Part shown: in pieces, positions 6,569 to 12,824 of the stretch | How positions within the stretch are numbered: the stretch's first letter is position 1 | How the letters are laid out: each line of letters begins with the position of its first letter | Origin: Brachyspira catarrhinii | GTDB lineage: Bacteria > Spirochaetota > Brachyspiria > Brachyspirales > Brachyspiraceae | Assembly: GCF_005518285.1 (NCBI RefSeq) | Contig: NZ_SJDU01000023.1 | Coordinates: 1 to 12,824, forward strand | Direction: 5' to 3' | Length of the DNA stretch: 12,824 bases | Notes under the pieces: generated by a model | The model's database searches: none | Seen by the model: only the letters and a program-made list of their open reading frames with translations | What the model was told of the DNA's origin: nothing | Translations under genes and position numbers: made by a program

Positions 6569-6617
6569 ATTATATTTTCCGCAAATCTTCAAATTTCAAT
6601 TTAACGGAAAATATAAT
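6569..6617 (-). repeat. 13-bp perfect inverted repeat in the bfd-like/nifU gap
   Basis: ATTATATTTTCCG (6569-6581) is exactly complementary to CGGAAAATATAAT (6605-6617), with a 23-nt loop. In minus-strand RNA it would form a hairpin about 18 nt after the small gene's stop, followed by an AU-rich stretch without a pure U-run. Options are an mRNA-processing or stability element that sets the ratio of the small protein to NifU/NifS, a leaky terminator, or a regulator site. Thirteen perfect pairs including CCG/CGG are unlikely by chance. Confidence 0.65.
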
Positions 6618-6634
6618 GTCGTAGAAACAAATAA

Positions 6635-6814
6635 TTATTTATTTATTTCGTCTAAAAGTTTTTGTATATTCGGCTGACAACCTCCGCAGCCCGTTCCAGC
6701 TTTAGTAGCTTCGCCGACTTCTTCAACGGTTTTTAATTTTTTAGAGATTATCGCCTCTCTAACTTCGCTCTCCGTTAATCCCATACAGAAACATAATGTT
6801 TTATCTTCTGCCAT
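6635..6814 (-). CDS. Small BFD-like [2Fe-2S]-binding protein (59 aa)
   Basis: This is a short gene that length filters easily miss. It runs from ATG (6812-6814) to TAA, with AGGAG 8 nt upstream. The protein starts MAEDKTLCFCMGLTESEVRE and carries the four ligands of a BFD-type [2Fe-2S] cluster: C8-x-C10 and C43-x2-C46 (AGTGCGGCQP). It matches the central NifU domain two positions along the operon (CKCFGVTDTKIKRAI...AGGGCGACKVK) in motif order, ligand spacing and helix pattern. Related stand-alone proteins include bacterioferritin-associated ferredoxin and the C-terminal parts of some nitrite reductases and dehydrogenases. As first gene of the nifU-nifS operon it probably acts as a small redox or electron-donor partner in cluster assembly (inference). 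No bacterioferritin gene is in view. Confidence 0.88.
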   Translation of the reverse strand: MAEDKTLCFCMGLTESEVREAIISKKLKTVEEVGEATKAGTGCGGCQPNIQKLLDEINK

Positions 6815-6852
6815 CGTTTATTCTCCTATCGTTTTAATTTAATTTTTAAATT

Positions 6853-6895
6853 TTATAAAATAGAAAAATACGATTTCGTAATAACTATTTTATAA
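6853..6895 (-). promoter_or_regulatory. Large hairpin in the 5' leader of the Fe-S operon
   Basis: The 11-nt arms TTATAAAATAG (6853-6863) and CTATTTTATAA (6885-6895) are perfect complements. Inside them, across a 5 x 4 nt internal loop, TACG (6869-6872) pairs with CGTA (6877-6880) around a 4-nt loop. It lies between the predicted transcription start near 6905 and the first ATG at 6814, so it would fold at the extreme 5' end of the mRNA. There is no U-run after it, which argues against a plain terminator. A stability element or a protein- or cluster-responsive leader fits better. No known riboswitch class was recognised. Confidence 0.6.
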
Positions 6896-6910
6896 CCTTT
6901 CATTGTTAGA

Positions 6911-6952
6911 AAATTATAACATTTTAAGAATAAATATCAAGTGTTATAATTT
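6911..6952. repeat. 11-bp inverted repeat bracketing the Fe-S operon promoter
   Basis: AAATTATAACA (6911-6921) and TGTTATAATTT (6942-6952) are perfect inverted copies, 20 nt apart. One arm contains the minus-strand extended -10; the other lies just upstream of the -35 and would itself be an extended -10 on the plus strand. It may be a two-site operator or a weak divergent promoter. The spacing does not match a PerR or Fur box. Confidence 0.5.
6913..6940 (-). promoter_or_regulatory. Strong promoter of the bfd-like/nifU/nifS operon
   Basis: On the minus strand, TTGATA (6935-6940) and a perfect TATAAT (6913-6918) are 16 nt apart, with the extended -10 TG (TGTTATAAT). It is about 99 nt upstream of the first start codon. 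The promoter is flanked by an 11-bp inverted repeat (6911-6921 and 6942-6952), which may serve a regulator. Confidence 0.75.
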
Positions 6953-7014
6953 ACAAAATAGTAATTATTCCTAATTATTTTGCAATATTTACAATTAATA
7001 AAGTAATATATTAT

Positions 7015-7053
7015 AAAATAAAAAAGATACGAATTATTTTAATCCGTATCTTT
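7015..7053 (-). terminator. Intrinsic terminator of the amidohydrolase/membrane-protein operon
   Basis: The 14-nt arms 7023-7036 and 7040-7053 (AAAGATACGRATTA type) form a stem with a 3-nt loop. The single imperfect pair is G-U in minus-strand RNA but A-C on the plus strand. A U-run (TTTTTATTTT) follows on the minus strand. It starts about 20 nt after the stop of the last membrane gene. Confidence 0.88.
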
Positions 7054-7073
7054 ATTTAAATTAATAAAATTTA

Positions 7074-7736
7074 TTAATTATTTCTTCCGTAAATTAGTTT
7101 GGAAGAAATTATAGTTATAATTAAACCAGCTAATGTAATAGCGAACGCTGGCATACTTGGTATTAAAAATTTGCATGCTAAAGGAACGCCTAAACCGAAT
7201 ATTAATAATATTGGATATTTAATGCCAAATTGCATCAACACCGCTCCGAATATCGCTGGCACGGCATAGGATTTAAATGCATCTGACACTATAGGAGGAA
7301 CCGCATTCAAAATAGCCGCTCCCAATACGGCAGCCAAAGTGACAAAAAATAAATTAGTAATAATAGAACCAGCTATTCCCAATGCTGAAATAATTTCAAC
7401 GCTTCTTGTTCCTGGTTGAGTTTCCGTTACATCTAAAGCGCAAGCTGCGGCTGGAACTCTCATATTACCGCAATTTCCCGAAAGAAAAGTCATGTATGTT
7501 CCAGATAATCCCAAAACAGGATAATAACTTATCGGTTCGATTACATATATTACTCCATAAGAAGAAACGACTAAAATCCAAGCCTTTAAAACGACATCCA
7601 AAGGCGGAAATATACCATGCGATATCATTAAATACATAACTGGAAAAAATGAAGCCACAATGGCGGATAAAAGAGTAATTCTGCCTATTAAATTAATAGG
7701 ATTATTCCATATTTTTTGAAATTCTTTATCATCCAT
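7074..7736 (-). CDS. Multi-spanning membrane protein of unknown function, partner of the DUF5058-like protein
   Basis: This 220-residue hydrophobic protein has roughly six or seven membrane segments (about 17-38, 50-68, 72-90, 115-145, 157-170, 173-190, 195-213). A striking polar-in-hydrophobic stretch at about 67-97 (EPISYYPVLGLSGTYMTFLS, then GNCGNMRVPAA) has Gly, Asn and Pro residues inside a membrane region, as in substrate paths of transporters. The family is not named with confidence. The ATG at 7736 is chosen: GGAGG lies 8 nt before it, while an ATG five codons upstream overlaps that Shine-Dalgarno. It starts 4 nt after the stop of the DUF5058-like gene, so the two are almost certainly co-translated and may form one heteromeric inner-membrane complex. 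It is the last gene of the operon. Confidence 0.8.
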   Translation of the reverse strand: MDDKEFQKIWNNPINLIGRITLLSAIVASFFPVMYLMISHGIFPPLDVVLKAWILVVSSYGVIYVIEPISYYPVLGLSGTYMTFLSGNCGNMRVPAAACALDVTETQPGTRSVEIISALGIAGSIITNLFFVTLAAVLGAAILNAVPPIVSDAFKSYAVPAIFGAVLMQFGIKYPILLIFGLGVPLACKFLIPSMPAFAITLAGLIITIISSKLIYGRNN

Positions 7737-7740
7737 AATA

Positions 7741-8460
7741 TTATCCTCCAATAATCATTTTTACTATAACGGCTACTATCATGCCAGAAATCATGGCTAT
7801 ACCCAAATTATATTCTCTTATATTTTTTCCAATTTTAGTTTTAGATACATATCTTAAAAGAATAAACATAACGGCTGCGGCAGACAATACGGAAGCCGCA
7901 GTATCTATTTTAGGCAAATATCCAGAAGATAAATTTCCAAATACCGCTACCATAGACGCTGCCGATAATAAGGCTAATCCAGCCTGATTTCCGCCAGAAA
8001 TTTTATGCCTCAAAATTTCTAATTTACTGCTTAATATCGTAGCCGACAATAGCCATCCGCATCCGTTAAGCGCCATAGTTATCCAAGACACTATCAAAGC
8101 GACTTCGTTGTAATCTGGACCGCCAAATTTAACTCCCATAGCTTCCGCTCCGAATTGCGCTCCCGCCATCTCCGTAGTCGCAGCTCCTATGATAGAAAGA
8201 CGCATCCAGCTCATAGGCGCTCCTATTACGGATATCATGCCAACCATAACTATAAATCCAGATATAGCGGGACCTATAGCCGTTAATAGCCCAGCTCTAA
8301 AAGCTTTTTTACATGTATCTTTTGAAATTCCTAAAGATACCGCCGTTTTGTTAGCCAATCTCGAAATTAATATAGCCTGAACCAAACTAATTATAACTAC
8401 TACGGAACATAAGGGCCATAATATTAACTGATTAGCTATTCTTAAAATCTCTTCGTTCAT
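7741..8460 (-). CDS. DUF5058-like integral membrane protein (putative transporter subunit)
   Basis: It has 239 residues with about six hydrophobic segments (about 15-36, 53-80, 117-145, 157-180, 185-204, 217-239). The stretch GPAISGFIVMVGMISVIGAP, then MSWMRLSIIGAATTEMAGAQ and FGAEAMGV, is the recognisable core. I recall this pattern from proteins annotated DUF5058, whose function is unknown. AGGAG lies 7 nt before the ATG, and the start overlaps the amidohydrolase stop (ATGA), showing translational coupling. Conserved Gly/Pro breaks in membrane helices and a hydrolase partner in the operon suggest a solute transport role (inference). No ATP-binding or periplasmic binding protein gene is nearby, so transport, if any, would be secondary. 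Confidence 0.82.
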   Translation of the reverse strand: MNEEILRIANQLILWPLCSVVVIISLVQAILISRLANKTAVSLGISKDTCKKAFRAGLLTAIGPAISGFIVMVGMISVIGAPMSWMRLSIIGAATTEMAGAQFGAEAMGVKFGGPDYNEVALIVSWITMALNGCGWLLSATILSSKLEILRHKISGGNQAGLALLSAASMVAVFGNLSSGYLPKIDTAASVLSAAAVMFILLRYVSKTKIGKNIREYNLGIAMISGMIVAVIVKMIIGG

Positions 8461-9611
8461 TTATTTTCTCCTAAATATTTAATAGCCCACTCGCTCATTA
8501 AAACGGAGGCTTGATATAATTTTGACTCGTTTATCTCGAATTTACTATTATGATGAGGAATGTTTTTCTTCGTAGGCGTAGAAAAAAATATAAATACTCC
8601 TGGAATATTTTGTAGATATTCAGAAAAATCCTCCCCTCCCATAGAAGGAGCAAAAGGCAAAGCTTTTTTAAACCCTAATTGTTTACAAACTTCATTTAAT
8701 TGATTAACTATATTTTTATCGTTAATTACGGGAGGGCATCCCCATATAATTTCTACTTCCGCTTTAGCTCTATTAGCATAAGCTATCGACTCTGAAATTT
8801 CTTTTATCCTATCGGCTATATATTTTCTATTTTCTTCGCTAAATGTTCTAAAAGTTCCTTCCAATACCACTTCGGATGGAATTATATTATATTGACTTCC
8901 GCCGTTTATCATACAAATAGAAATAACTATAGGGTCTGTGGCTATAATCTCTCTGCTTTTAATATTATATATTCCTTGAACTACCTGACTTGCCGTTAAT
9001 ACGGGGTCTACTCCAGAATGAGGATAAGCTCCATGCGAACCTTTGCCTACAATTTTTATAATTATTTTATCATAAGATGCCATTAAAGGTCCTTCTTGAA
9101 TAACAAATTCGCCGTTTGGAACATCTGTAGCTATAGTGCCTACATGAGTTCCTACTATAGCTTTAACGCCGTCTAAAAGCCCGTCATTGATAAGATTTTT
9201 TGCGCCGATAGCCAATTCTTCCGCAGTTTGAAAAACTAATCTAACCGTCCCTTTTAATTTATTTTTATTCTCAAGCAAATAATGAGCCGCTCCAATGAGG
9301 CATGCCATATGAGCGTCATGTCCGCAAGCATGCATATTTCCATTGGTAGATGCATAATCAAATCTAGTCTCTTCGCATATAGGGAGAGCGTCCATATCGG
9401 CTCTTATAGCGACAATATTTTTAGAATTTCTATCTCCTATATCGCATACAAGCCCAGAATCTTTTTTGCATTCTTTAGGTTTAAGTCCGAGTTCTTTCAA
9501 CTTGCTCATAACATAAGATTTAGTTTGCGGAAGTTCCGTTCCTACTTCTGGTATCTTATGTAATTCTCTTCTCATTGAAACTATAATTTCATTTAATTTT
9601 TTGTAATCCAT
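8457..9611 (-). CDS. M20D family metallo-amidohydrolase (N-acyl amino acid/hippurate hydrolase type)
   Basis: The 384-residue enzyme has the full set of M20D motifs: ADMDALPICEE (71-81), HACGHDAH (94-101) with Cys96 and His98, the EE pair at 131-132, TH at 155-156, GGEDFSEY (325-332) and PHHNSKF (352-358). The spacing C-x-H, +34 to Glu132, +24 to His156 matches the metal ligands of plant IAA-amino acid hydrolases. Family members cleave the amide of N-acetyl or N-acyl amino acids, hippurate or related conjugates; the substrate here is unknown. There is no signal peptide, so it is cytoplasmic. The ATG at 9611 has GGAG 7 nt upstream; a longer in-frame TTG form would overlap the promoter. It overlaps the next gene by 4 nt, tying it to the two membrane proteins. 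Confidence 0.93.
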   Translation of the reverse strand: MDYKKLNEIIVSMRRELHKIPEVGTELPQTKSYVMSKLKELGLKPKECKKDSGLVCDIGDRNSKNIVAIRADMDALPICEETRFDYASTNGNMHACGHDAHMACLIGAAHYLLENKNKLKGTVRLVFQTAEELAIGAKNLINDGLLDGVKAIVGTHVGTIATDVPNGEFVIQEGPLMASYDKIIIKIVGKGSHGAYPHSGVDPVLTASQVVQGIYNIKSREIIATDPIVISICMINGGSQYNIIPSEVVLEGTFRTFSEENRKYIADRIKEISESIAYANRAKAEVEIIWGCPPVINDKNIVNQLNEVCKQLGFKKALPFAPSMGGEDFSEYLQNIPGVFIFFSTPTKKNIPHHNSKFEINESKLYQASVLMSEWAIKYLGENK

Positions 9612-9642
9612 AGATACTCCATTTTTATAAAATTTTGTTATA

Positions 9643-9661
9643 ACTATATTATCAGTATAGT
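9643..9661. promoter_or_regulatory. Palindromic candidate operator over the amidohydrolase promoter -10
   Basis: ACTATA (9643-9648) and TATAGT (9656-9661) are perfect inverted copies with a 7-nt spacer. The palindrome covers the predicted -10 (9654-9659) and the likely transcription start, the classic position for a repressor. No regulator gene is adjacent, and no known consensus was recognised. Confidence 0.45.
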
Positions 9662-9682
9662 AAGTGAAACCCAAAAAATCAA
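9654..9682 (-). promoter_or_regulatory. Predicted promoter of the amidohydrolase operon
   Basis: On the minus strand, TTGATT (9677-9682) and TATACT (9654-9659) are separated by 17 nt, about 42 nt before the ATG. The -35 overlaps the end of the upstream gene's terminator stem and U-tract, so terminator and promoter share bases. Confidence 0.55.
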
Positions 9683-9704
9683 GTAAAATACAAATTTTAC
9701 TTGA
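9673..9704 (-). terminator. Intrinsic terminator of the SurA/PpiD-like gene
   Basis: A perfect 11-bp stem (TCAAGTAAAAT, 9679-9689, with ATTTTACTTGA, 9694-9704) has a 4-nt loop. It is followed on the minus strand by six U (9673-9678). It begins 2 nt after the stop codon. Confidence 0.9.
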
Positions 9705-9706
9705 AA

Positions 9707-11158
9707 TTATCTTATATTATGCTTCTTCACTCTCGCTTTTTCAATATTTCTACTTTGCCATTCTTTTTCCACATAAAAACCTAATTCACTTTTTAGTTCC
9801 TCTTTTGTATAAGAAACCAAATTCGCAATTTCGCTCATATTAGGTTTTTCTTCCGATAAAATTCTTATTATTGCCACTCCGCTTTCAAGTCGAACTACAT
9901 CGCTAACCGAACTTACGTCCAAAGAAAATACTCTTCTATAAAAAGTCTCTTCGGAAGATTCGGGAATTATATCTCCGCTAATCGAACTTAATCTGCCTTG
10001 ATTATAATAAAATGGAGAAGAAGGTTTATAATATTTGATATTTCCGTTATTATTTAAAGAAGCAAGATTGTTGTTTCTATCGAATGCCGATTTCAATATT
10101 TCGGACTGTCTCGTTTTTTCCGCTTCGAGTAAAATATTCATGTTTGCGTCTAAATATTCGTTTTTCAAAATATCGGTTTTTACATCGGTATATTTTTCTG
10201 GTAGTTTTATATCGTTTAATAAAACTATATAATAATTTCCGTTTACATAAATTGGTTGCAATAATGTATTAGTTTTTGTATTCGTAAAAATACTGTCGGC
10301 GAAACTTTCCGAAGGCATTTCCATTCTCGTTATATATTCCCATCTATAATTATTTGTGTCAACGCTTCTTTCGAGAGCGTTTTTTTCAAATAAAGTTATA
10401 TCGTCATTTAAAGTTTTATATAAATTATCGGCGACTCCTCCGCTTTCCAAAACTATATAAGAAATATCCGCTTGAGCGAAGTCGGTTTTATTTTCGTTAA
10501 AATATCTTTCCAAATCGGATGCGGGAATTTCGGAATTTTCTACTATCGAAACGGCGTCTATATAAGCCATTTCAATATCTCTTTTCGTTTGAGTTTTTAT
10601 AAAATTTCTTTCCGTTTCCAAAGAATTAATTTTTATATTGTCAAAAAGTTCTACCGATATTGTTTGAGATAAAATATTTTCTTTTATTTCTCTTTCCACT
10701 CTCGATAACTCCGATTTTGAAGTATTTTTAACGAAAGACTGAAAAGCGTTATCGTTATATATTCCGTTTGTGTCGACAAATTGCCCTTTCATAACTTCGA
10801 CTACGATATTGTCCGAAACCGCTATATTTTTGGAAGCGATTTTATCCAAAAGAACGGTAGCGACCGCTCTTCTAAAGGCAATATCTTCTATATAAGAATA
10901 CATTTCGTTATTTATCTGAATTCCATATTGCTGATAATTTGCCTCTATACTTCTGAAAGCTCTGCCATAAGGACTCGTGCTTGTATAATAAATCGGCGTT
11001 CCGTTTACCGTTCCTATAATCGGCGTAGTTTGGTTTCCTCTCGTATCGACAACCAAAAAATATACTATAAGGAGAACGGAAATAACCGAAACTCCAAGCC
11101 ATTGCAAAGTTTTTACCAAATTACTTTTCTTTTTCGTTTCAATTTTTTTAGGCGACAT
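9707..11158 (-). CDS. Membrane-anchored SurA/PpiD-like periplasmic folding factor
   Basis: The 483-residue protein has a basic N-terminus (KKIETKKKSN) and one membrane helix at about 15-37 (LVKTLQWLGVSVISVLLIVY), giving an N-in anchor with a large exported body. Residues about 45-190 resemble the SurA/PpiD N-terminal chaperone domain (GTVNGTPI at 49-56, then VDTNGIYNDNAFQSFVKN). A region about 225-340 looks like a divergent parvulin-type prolyl isomerase fold (SYIVLE; FADSIFTNTKTNTLLQPIYV; NYYIVLL) without the usual conserved His-rich active-site signature. It probably escorts or folds envelope proteins; isomerase activity is doubtful. AAGGAT precedes the ATG by 6 nt. It lies 113 nt downstream of uvrC with its own promoter and ends in a strong terminator, so it can be transcribed alone. 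Confidence 0.8.
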   Translation of the reverse strand: MSPKKIETKKKSNLVKTLQWLGVSVISVLLIVYFLVVDTRGNQTTPIIGTVNGTPIYYTSTSPYGRAFRSIEANYQQYGIQINNEMYSYIEDIAFRRAVATVLLDKIASKNIAVSDNIVVEVMKGQFVDTNGIYNDNAFQSFVKNTSKSELSRVEREIKENILSQTISVELFDNIKINSLETERNFIKTQTKRDIEMAYIDAVSIVENSEIPASDLERYFNENKTDFAQADISYIVLESGGVADNLYKTLNDDITLFEKNALERSVDTNNYRWEYITRMEMPSESFADSIFTNTKTNTLLQPIYVNGNYYIVLLNDIKLPEKYTDVKTDILKNEYLDANMNILLEAEKTRQSEILKSAFDRNNNLASLNNNGNIKYYKPSSPFYYNQGRLSSISGDIIPESSEETFYRRVFSLDVSSVSDVVRLESGVAIIRILSEEKPNMSEIANLVSYTKEELKSELGFYVEKEWQSRNIEKARVKKHNIR

Positions 11159-11222
11159 TAAATTATCCTTGAAAATTTTATTTTTTATAATCTTTTATTT
11201 TAAATTTATTTAAGATTTTTTA

Positions 11223-11250
11223 ATTATATAAAAAGCGGTAAAAAAATCAA
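11223..11250 (-). promoter_or_regulatory. Predicted promoter of the SurA/PpiD-like gene
   Basis: On the minus strand, TTGATT (11245-11250) and TATAAT (11223-11228) are 16 nt apart, in the 113-nt gap after uvrC. The leader is about 60 nt long and AT-rich, with a weak 6-bp inverted repeat (AATCTT 11189-11194, AAGATT 11212-11217). No clear uvrC terminator is seen, so readthrough from uvrC is also possible. Confidence 0.6.
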
Positions 11251-11271
11251 GGTATATTTATTAAGTCAATA

Positions 11272-12824
11272 TCATTTATGAAAATGCTCGTATATATTAT
11301 TTGCCACTTTATAACTAATTCCAGGAATATTTCTTATGCTTTCCAAAGACGCGTTTCTTATATTTTCGATATTGATAAAATGCGAATATAATTTTTCTAT
11401 TCCGCTTTTGCCAAGCCCCGATATGCTTTCAAGTTCGCTTTTAATCATCTCTCTGCTTCTCTTCTTGCCATGACTCGTATTCACAAATCTATGCGTTTCG
11501 TCTCTCACCTTCTGTAAAAATAATCTCGCTGGTTCGTTGTCTTCAAGTAAAACTGGTTCTTCTCTATTCGGCAAATATATCTCTTCAAATTTTTTAGCTA
11601 GAGCCATTATAGGCTGTCCTTTAATTTCAAGTTCTTTCAAGGCTTCTATAGCGGAATTAAGCTGTCCTCTTCCTCCGTCTATAAGAATCAAATCTGGAAA
11701 TTTTAATTTTTCTTCTTTAAGCCTTTTGTATCTTCTATAAACCGCCTCTTTAATAGAAGCAAAATCGTCAATTCCTTCAACCGTTTTCATGTTGAATAAT
11801 CTATAATTTTTATTGTCCGAAATTCCGTTTACGAATCTAACCATTCCCGCCATCGTATAACTTCCTTGAATATGCGCAATGTCGAAAGATTCTATTATAT
11901 TTGGAGCTTTGCTTAATTTGAATATTTCTTTTAATCTGTTGATTCCAAGCGGAATTTCTTTTACCAAAATTTTTTCTTCAAAAAGATGTTTTGCGTTGTT
12001 GTTTGCAATATTTATCAAACCTTTTTTTGTTTCATCGAATTTTATTTTCACCGTTTTGCCCGATATTTTTTTTAAATAATCTTTAATAACCGTTATATCG
12101 TTTATTTTTACTTCCGTTAAAATCGTATTTGGAATCAAATTTGCGTAAATATAATATTGCGAAAAGAAAGCGGAAACTATATCGGAATAATTAGACGCGG
12201 AAGATAAATTTGAAGAATCTTTAAGCGAAAAATCTTTTCTGTCTGCGAGCCTTCCGTCCTTAACCGACAAAATTACTATAATATAATTTCCTTTCTCGCC
12301 GTAAATTCCTAAAATATCCATATCGTCATTTTCTTGAATATAAATATTCTGCTCGACATTAATCGATTTTAAAGTGTCAATTTTATCTCTTATATCTTTT
12401 GCTTTTTCAAATTCTAATTTTTTCGCGTAAGATTCCATTTCTTTTTTTAAGTTTGAAACGAGTTTGTCGATTCCGCCGTCCAAAATCATTGCCGCTTCTT
12501 CGACCGTTTTATCGTAATCTTCTTCGTTTATTAAATTTGCGCAAGGAGCGGTGCATTTATTTATATGATAATACAAACATGGTCGAATAGGTCTTTTTAG
12601 CGGAAAATCCAATTTGCATCTTCTAAATTTAAAATTATCCGTCATAAATTTTATTATATTGTTTACTTTTTCCGATTCCACATAAGGTCCGTAATAATTC
12701 CTAAATTTATTCGCGTTTTCCTTATTTATAACATTTCTCGCCTTTATGATTCTTGGAAATCGTTCGTTCGTTATAGCCACAAAAGGAAAAGATTTTTGGT
12801 CTTTAAGAAGAATATTATAATGAG
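11272..12824 (-). CDS. uvrC: UvrC, excinuclease ABC subunit C (5' end outside window)
   Basis: This nucleotide-excision-repair endonuclease makes the two incisions around lesions handed over by UvrA/UvrB. About 516 residues are visible, and the frame stays open to the window edge. The upstream residues HYNILLKDQKSFPFVAITNE fit the end of the GIY-YIG nuclease domain, so the GTG at 12780 is internal and the catalytic GIY-YIG start is missing. Next come a four-Cys cluster (RRC, RPC, KC, PC between about 12516 and 12618, likely Fe-S), a UVR UvrB-binding helix pair (SYAKKLEFEKAKDIRDKIDT), the RNase H-like 3'... 5'-incision domain (SFDIAHIQGSY; LILIDGGRGQL) and C-terminal helix-hairpin-helix motifs (ISGLGKSGIEKLY; IPGISYKVANNIY). 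It ends with TGA. It looks intact. Confidence 0.96.
   Translation of the reverse strand, partial: HYNILLKDQKSFPFVAITNERFPRIIKARNVINKENANKFRNYYGPYVESEKVNNIIKFMTDNFKFRRCKLDFPLKRPIRPCLYYHINKCTAPCANLINEEDYDKTVEEAAMILDGGIDKLVSNLKKEMESYAKKLEFEKAKDIRDKIDTLKSINVEQNIYIQENDDMDILGIYGEKGNYIIVILSVKDGRLADRKDFSLKDSSNLSSASNYSDIVSAFFSQYYIYANLIPNTILTEVKINDITVIKDYLKKISGKTVKIKFDETKKGLINIANNNAKHLFEEKILVKEIPLGINRLKEIFKLSKAPNIIESFDIAHIQGSYTMAGMVRFVNGISDNKNYRLFNMKTVEGIDDFASIKEAVYRRYKRLKEEKLKFPDLILIDGGRGQLNSAIEALKELEIKGQPIMALAKKFEEIYLPNREEPVLLEDNEPARLFLQKVRDETHRFVNTSHGKKRSREMIKSELESISGLGKSGIEKLYSHFINIENIRNASLESIRNIPGISYKVANNIYEHFHK

Noticed and set aside
5054..6604. Several plus-strand open frames opposite nifS and nifU
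   Set aside because: All are antisense to genes with full catalytic motifs. They are hydrophobic, Phe/Tyr/Arg-rich shadows typical of AT-rich antisense frames.
6911..6952. PerR or Fur box at the Fe-S operon promoter
   Set aside because: TTATAAT-like half-sites are present but 20 nt apart, not in the compact 7-1-7 or 9-1-9 arrangement.
7737..7751. ATG at 7751 as start of the last membrane gene
   Set aside because: The GGAGG lies inside that extension and is ideally spaced for the ATG at 7736.
9612..9674. Longer amidohydrolase reading frame starting at TTG
   Set aside because: The extra 21 residues overlap the predicted promoter and palindrome. The ATG at 9611 has a good Shine-Dalgarno and the M20 fold begins right after it.
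10908..11102. Minus-strand frame of 64 codons inside the SurA/PpiD-like gene
   Set aside because: It is an out-of-frame shadow of a well-supported gene.
12778..12780. GTG at 12780 as the true start of uvrC
   Set aside because: The frame stays open to the window edge and the upstream residues (YNILLKDQKSFPF) match the conserved UvrC sequence, so the start lies outside the window.

Overview
The window looks like chromosomal DNA of an AT-rich anaerobic bacterium, most plausibly a Brachyspira-like spirochaete. This rests on the very low GC content, the TTA/AAA/ATA-rich codon use, clear AGGAG-type ribosome binding sites, the abundance of TPR proteins, and an Fe-S assembly set made of a three-domain NifU plus NifS. 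The genus is an inference from gene style; there is no rRNA or other taxonomic marker here.

Left third (1-3878, plus strand): a tightly spaced accessory gene train. It has one small protein of unknown function, two short coiled-coil paralogues in tandem, a 543-residue protein with an N-terminal helical domain (possibly TerB-like) and about nine TPRs, and a 470-residue protein made almost entirely of about thirteen TPRs. DNA-level similarity inside and between the two TPR genes points to recent repeat duplication. The block ends stop-codon-to-stop-codon against a convergent RelB/RelE-type toxin-antitoxin pair (3879-4380), with no bases between.

Middle (4456-6940, minus strand): an Fe-S cluster assembly operon, promoter - small BFD-like [2Fe-2S] protein - nifU - nifS - terminator. 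The 59-residue BFD-like gene is a free-standing relative of the central NifU domain. The operon has a strong promoter (TTGATA, 16 nt, TGTTATAAT), a large 5' leader hairpin, and a 13-bp inverted repeat between the first two genes.

Right-middle (7015-9682, minus strand): a second operon. It encodes an M20D metallo-amidohydrolase and two small multi-spanning membrane proteins (one DUF5058-like, one unnamed) with translationally coupled or nearly touching junctions. It has its own promoter with a palindrome over the -10 and a clear terminator. The context suggests an importer coupled to hydrolysis of an N-acyl amino acid or peptide-like substrate.

Right end (9707-12824, minus strand): a membrane-anchored SurA/PpiD-like periplasmic folding factor with its own promoter and terminator, preceded by uvrC, whose 5' end lies outside the window. 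No tRNA, rRNA, CRISPR array, insertion sequence or transposase was seen. Apart from the listed regulatory DNA, no gap longer than 300 bases lacks a gene.
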